From: Streptomyces aurantiogriseus
Lineage (GTDB): Bacteria > Actinomycetota > Actinomycetes > Streptomycetales > Streptomycetaceae
Reading direction: 5' to 3'
Assembly: GCF_014649375.1 (NCBI RefSeq)
Contig: NZ_BMSX01000033.1
Coordinates: 23,602-87,601 of the forward strand
Length of the DNA stretch: 64,000 bases
The translations under genes and the position numbers were made by a program. Below the pieces are notes generated by a model, which worked only from the letters and a program-made list of their open reading frames with translations, was not told where the DNA came from and ran no database searches. Below are positions 61,244 to 64,000 of the stretch, piece by piece (within the stretch, counting starts at the first letter, position 1; the number at the start of each line of letters is the position of its first letter).

Positions 61244-61762
61244 TCACCTCGTTGTGGAGTCTGTGGTCCGGGCCCGCAGAACACGGGAGCGGGCGGTCAG
61301 TGGTACGGCCGCGGTGGCCAGGCCGAGGGCCAGTGCCGCGCATCCCCATGCGTAGCCGTCGAGTTCCGTCAGCCCGAAGGCGTGGTCGAGTGACCAGGCG
61401 CCGGGGCCGGTGAAGGCGAGGATCGCGGCCACCGCCCCGTAGGAGAAGGGCACTTCGCAGCCGCCCTTCTGGGCCCAGAAGCCGTTCGGCGCGGTCGCCG
61501 CCGCCGCGACCGCCATGGTGCCGACGATCACCGCGCAGCCGCCGGGAGTCAGCAGCCCGGCCGCGACCGAGACCGCTCCGGCGAGTTCGGCCGCCCCCGC
61601 GACGAGCACCATCCGTCGGCCGGGCACGAAGCCCCACCGGTCGAAGACGGCGGCGGTCCCGGCCCGCCCGGCACCGCCGAACCAGCCGAACAGTTTCTGG
61701 GTGCCGTGGCCGAACAGCAGCGCGGCGAGCAGCAGCCGCAGCAGGAGCAGCCCGAGATTCAC
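61244..61762 (-). CDS. DoxX-family membrane protein
   Basis: 172-residue protein with four hydrophobic helices: LLLLRLLLAALLFGHGTQKL, LVAGAAELAGAVSVAAGLL, CAVIVGTMAVAAAATAP and a C-terminal helix in WGCAALALGLATAAVPLTA. The N-terminal HGTQKLFGWFGG is typical of the DoxX/DoxD superfamily. In actinobacteria these can link membrane thiol or quinone redox to stress resistance. It overlaps the dioxygenase gene by ATGA, so it may serve as an electron or redox accessory. Confidence 0.87.
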   Translation of the reverse strand: MNLGLLLLRLLLAALLFGHGTQKLFGWFGGAGRAGTAAVFDRWGFVPGRRMVLVAGAAELAGAVSVAAGLLTPGGCAVIVGTMAVAAAATAPNGFWAQKGGCEVPFSYGAVAAILAFTGPGAWSLDHAFGLTELDGYAWGCAALALGLATAAVPLTARSRVLRARTTDSTTR

Positions 61763-62640
61763 GGCTGCGGCTCGTCCGTCCTCCGGGGCTGCAGCACGAA
61801 ATCGAACTCGGCGCGCAGGTACGGCTCGTCGATGGTGCCGCCGTCAGGGGAGGAGCCTGCCGGTTCCTCGGTGAAGCGCACGATCAGCTCGTCCTTCGTG
61901 CCGAACACGACATCGGTGTCGAGGAATTCGGAACCCTCCCGGAACAGATGGGTGATGAGCTTCTCGTGGCCGGGGTGGTCGATCAGGAAGTGGACGTGCG
62001 CGGGACGGAAGTGGCTGATGTCGGTCCTGCCGATCAGGTCACCGACGGGACCGTCCATCGGAATCGCGTAGCCGCGTGGCGCGATGGTGCGCACGCAGTA
62101 CGTGCCGTCCGCCCGCGTCCGGTACAGCGCGCGCAGCCGGGCCTCGTCGATCTCCGGCAGCTGCGCCTCGTAGGCGCCGTCGGCGTCGGCCTGCCATACG
62201 TCCAGGACGACGTCGGGCAGAGGCGTGCCGTCGAGGTCGAGGACCCGACCCGTGATGAACACCGGCGTCCCCGGGATGCCGTCCGACATGTCGGCTCCGA
62301 ATCCGGCCGTCGGAGAGCCGTCGATGTGAAAGGGACCGAGCACCGTCGCCGGAGTGGCGTCCGCCGAGAAGTGGTGGTTCAGCTGGACGACGAGCGTGCT
62401 CAGACCGAGGACGTCGGAGGCGAGGATGAACTCCTGGCGCTTGTCGTCACTGATCCGGCCGGTCGCCGTGAGCCACTCGACGGCCGCCGCCCACTCCTCC
62501 TCCGTCAGCCGGACCTCGCGGGCGTACGCGTGGAGGTGCCGCACCAACGCCGTCATCAGCTCGGCGAGCCGGGGCGAGTGCGCCGTGGCCCACCGCTTCA
62601 CCGCCAGGTCGCTGAGGTTGTCCTCCGTCACGAAGGCCAT
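61759..62640 (-). CDS. Intradiol ring-cleavage dioxygenase (catechol/hydroxyquinol 1,2-type)
   Basis: 293-residue non-heme Fe(III) dioxygenase. The N-terminal dimerisation domain is MAFVTEDNLSDLAVKRWA ... VLGLSTLVVQLNHH. Iron ligands are visible as the Tyr in ADGAYEAQ, the Tyr in PRGYAIPMDGPVG and two His in HFRPAHVHFLI. PATVLGPFHIDGSP is the substrate-side block. The pattern is close to hydroxyquinol 1,2-dioxygenases, which give 3-hydroxy-muconate/maleylacetate, though catechol cannot be excluded. GAGGAGG precedes ATG 62640. It is the first gene of the operon, 30 nt after a perfect palindrome. Confidence 0.92.
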   Translation of the reverse strand: MAFVTEDNLSDLAVKRWATAHSPRLAELMTALVRHLHAYAREVRLTEEEWAAAVEWLTATGRISDDKRQEFILASDVLGLSTLVVQLNHHFSADATPATVLGPFHIDGSPTAGFGADMSDGIPGTPVFITGRVLDLDGTPLPDVVLDVWQADADGAYEAQLPEIDEARLRALYRTRADGTYCVRTIAPRGYAIPMDGPVGDLIGRTDISHFRPAHVHFLIDHPGHEKLITHLFREGSEFLDTDVVFGTKDELIVRFTEEPAGSSPDGGTIDEPYLRAEFDFVLQPRRTDEPQP

Positions 62641-62670
62641 GGAATCCTCCTCGATTCGTTCCGGCCTCGA

Positions 62671-62700
62671 CCGCTGTACGGACATCCGTCCGTACAGCGG
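62671..62700. promoter_or_regulatory. Perfect 12-bp-arm palindrome upstream of the dioxygenase operon
   Basis: CCGCTGTACGGA (62671-62682) and TCCGTACAGCGG (62689-62700) are exact complements around a 6-nt spacer, 31 nt before the dioxygenase start. Size and symmetry suit a TetR- or IclR-type operator. No such regulator gene is adjacent; the nearest regulator is the AraC gene at 56835. Confidence 0.65.
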
Positions 62701-62857
62701 ACAGACTGGCGCATGGTTGACTCGCAAATCAAGCCCCTGGGTGCCGCGTTGAAGCCAGACCTTGGGTGGGTCGATCGGACCGATGTCCGCGGTCGGGAAA
62801 CACGTGGCCCGTCACCGACCGGTGACGGGCCGAGGGGTCGCGGGGGACCCGGAGAGG

Positions 62858-63847
62858 TCAGAACATCGTGTTGTCGTTGGCGGAGGTGGCCGGGACGTCC
62901 TGTACGACGTCCCAGTGCTCGATGATCTTGAGCGTGCCGTTCTTCTGCTTCTCGACCCGGAAGATGTCCACGACCGACTGCCCCCGGTCCTCGGGGTTGA
63001 GGCGGTAGTGGGCGTGGATGGCGACGTAGTCCTTGTCGGCGATGACGCGCTTGCGTTCCACGATCAGGTTCGGGAACTGGCGGAAGAAATTGGTGAACTG
63101 CTCGCGCAGGCCGGCCGAGCCGCTGGGGATGGTCGGGTTGTGCTGGTAGTACTCCGGCGCGAGGTACTTGACGGCGTCGGGGTTCTTGTCGACGAGGAGG
63201 GTGTCGAAGTAGCTGGTGGCGATTTTCTCGCTGAGGTGTGTCTGCCAGCGGGGACCGCTGGGCTGGTTCGTGTGCGGGTTGCTGACCGTACCGAACATGT
63301 CGTTGCCGTTGACGGTGGTCGCCGGCACGTCCTGGACCGTGTCCCAGTGCTCGGCGATCATGCCGCTCTTGGGGTCGAAGCGGAAGATGTCGACCACGGC
63401 CGCGCCACGGGTGCCGGGCTCGTAGACGGGGTTGGAGTGCACCAGGACCAGGTTGCCCTGGGCGAGGACCCGCTTGACGTTGTACTGGTGGTCCGGGAAG
63501 CGCGCGGTCCAGTCCCGGATGAAGTTCTTGATCGCTTCACGGCCGTTGGGCGCGGCGGGGTTGTGCTGGATGTAGTCCTCGCGGATGTACCGGTCGGCGA
63601 CCTTGAGGTTGCCCTCCTCGAAGAGCTGGGTGAGGACGTGGACGGCGACGCGCTTGTTGCGCTCCTGCGTGGCGGGGCTCGTGTACGGGGCGTCGAGGCC
63701 GAGGCTCAGGCCGCTGTGGGACGGCGCGGAGGCGGAGGCGGCGGCGGTGGCCGTGGCGGCGGGTGCGAAGCCGGCCACGGCTCCTACGGTCGCCGCAGCC
63801 AGGAGGGTGGCCATGGCCTTACGGGGCAGCCGGGTGGTGCTGTACAT
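62858..63847 (-). CDS. Secreted protein with two SnoaL/NTF2-like repeats
   Basis: 329 residues. The N-terminal signal peptide has basic start TTRLPRKAMA, hydrophobic core TLLAAATVGAVAGFAPA and cleavage near ATATAAA. Two homologous NTF2-like domains follow (about 60-185 and 195-329): each has (I/Y)xQHNP, a DIFR segment and HWD(T/V)VQDVPAT near its end. The C-terminus is NDNTMF and the first repeat ends NGNDMFG. SnoaL-like folds bind hydrophobic ligands or catalyse aldol/epoxide chemistry; a secreted tandem form has no obvious enzyme assignment. Start ATG 63847 fits the signal peptide better than upstream codons. Confidence 0.85.
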   Translation of the reverse strand: MYSTTRLPRKAMATLLAAATVGAVAGFAPAATATAAASASAPSHSGLSLGLDAPYTSPATQERNKRVAVHVLTQLFEEGNLKVADRYIREDYIQHNPAAPNGREAIKNFIRDWTARFPDHQYNVKRVLAQGNLVLVHSNPVYEPGTRGAAVVDIFRFDPKSGMIAEHWDTVQDVPATTVNGNDMFGTVSNPHTNQPSGPRWQTHLSEKIATSYFDTLLVDKNPDAVKYLAPEYYQHNPTIPSGSAGLREQFTNFFRQFPNLIVERKRVIADKDYVAIHAHYRLNPEDRGQSVVDIFRVEKQKNGTLKIIEHWDVVQDVPATSANDNTMF

Positions 63848-64000
63848 GGGGGTCTCCAATGCTGTGCGGACGGTGGTGAACGCGTCGGCGGGTGTCTGGT
63901 GGGAGATCGGGAGTAAAGGGTGAGGGGGCCCGTGTGGGCTCAGAGGCCCTAACAAAGGCGTTGGACGTGGCGATGGGTGATCAAGCAAACGGCGAGCCCG
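63848..64000. other. Upstream region of the SnoaL-repeat gene, no gene seen
   Basis: Promoter region of the preceding gene up to the window edge. No clear operator palindrome or RNA feature was recognised. Confidence 0.3.

Noticed and set aside
1..64000. CRISPR arrays, rRNA, tRNA, riboswitches, phage or plasmid replication genes
   Set aside because: No regularly spaced repeats, no cloverleaf or rRNA-like sequence and no replication or phage structural proteins were recognised in either strand.

Overview
The window is high-GC DNA (about 70% by eye) with GTG starts, many ATGA/GTGA stop-start overlaps and near-universal G/C third codon positions. Together with the gene families (PucR, IclR, TetR, HxlR and AraC regulators, ECF sigma factors, TctABC, F420-type LLM enzymes, IS701/IS110/ISAzo13/Tn3 relics), this points to a Streptomyces-like actinomycete. 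It reads as accessory chromosome: a chain of catabolic operons, each with its own regulator, separated by transposon wreckage and broken genes. No rRNA, tRNA, CRISPR array, phage module or replication origin was recognised.

Layout. 0-6 kb: end of an acyl-CoA dehydrogenase, a MarR regulator, a TetR/hydrolase divergent pair with two perfect 16-bp palindromes, a truncated Orn/Lys/Arg decarboxylase, and an HxlR/thiolase divergent pair. 6-11 kb: mobile wreckage, namely a broken Tn3 transposase, an EACC1-like fragment, an IS701-type element with 25-bp perfect terminal repeats that encloses a NIPSNAP gene, and a Tn7-like tnsB cut short by that element behind a frameshifted tnsA. 11-19 kb: PucR regulator divergent from a coupled operon of class III aminotransferase, FAD/4Fe-4S 2-hydroxyacid dehydrogenase and semialdehyde dehydrogenase (GABA or omega-amino-acid oxidation). 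19-36 kb: two paralogous IclR regulators whose promoters share a 37-bp element, then a long operon: SolA-like oxidase, AstE/AspA-type deacylase, PotDABC-type ABC importer, aminotransferase, second deacylase, aldehyde dehydrogenase, aldo-keto reductase, HAD hydrolase, PuuB-like oxidase and an aspartase-like lyase. I infer import, deacylation, deamination and oxidation of an N-acylated di- or polyamine-like compound; the substrate is unknown.

36-43 kb: a frameshifted ISAzo13 transposase, then TctABC, a glucarate dehydratase stub, 5-dehydro-4-deoxyglucarate dehydratase (kdgD) and an IclR regulator. This is a glucarate-type sugar-acid locus that has lost its first enzyme. 43-47.5 kb: relics (transposase ends, two dehydrogenase tails, an N-terminally truncated DNA ligase, a decayed metallo-beta-lactamase-fold gene) around an intact ECF sigma/membrane-protein pair. 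47.5-54.4 kb: a compact catabolic island (acyl-CoA ligase, MBL hydrolase, small membrane protein, tautomerase, alpha/beta hydrolase, two divergent AraC regulators) in which two transcription units carry a conserved 45-bp upstream element.

54.4-64 kb: HATPase and IS110 fragments, an SDR, a frameshifted LLM oxidoreductase, an AraC regulator, and a minus-strand operon of intradiol dioxygenase, DoxX protein, amidohydrolase, type III CoA-transferase and citryl-CoA-lyase-like protein, preceded by a perfect 12-bp-arm palindrome. Last comes a secreted protein with two SnoaL/NTF2 repeats. The best candidates for undescribed biology are the 21-36 kb operon, the 47.5-54.4 kb island with its paired promoters, the dioxygenase/CoA-transferase/lyase operon and the NIPSNAP-carrying IS. 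All functions are read from motifs and context; no database search was run.
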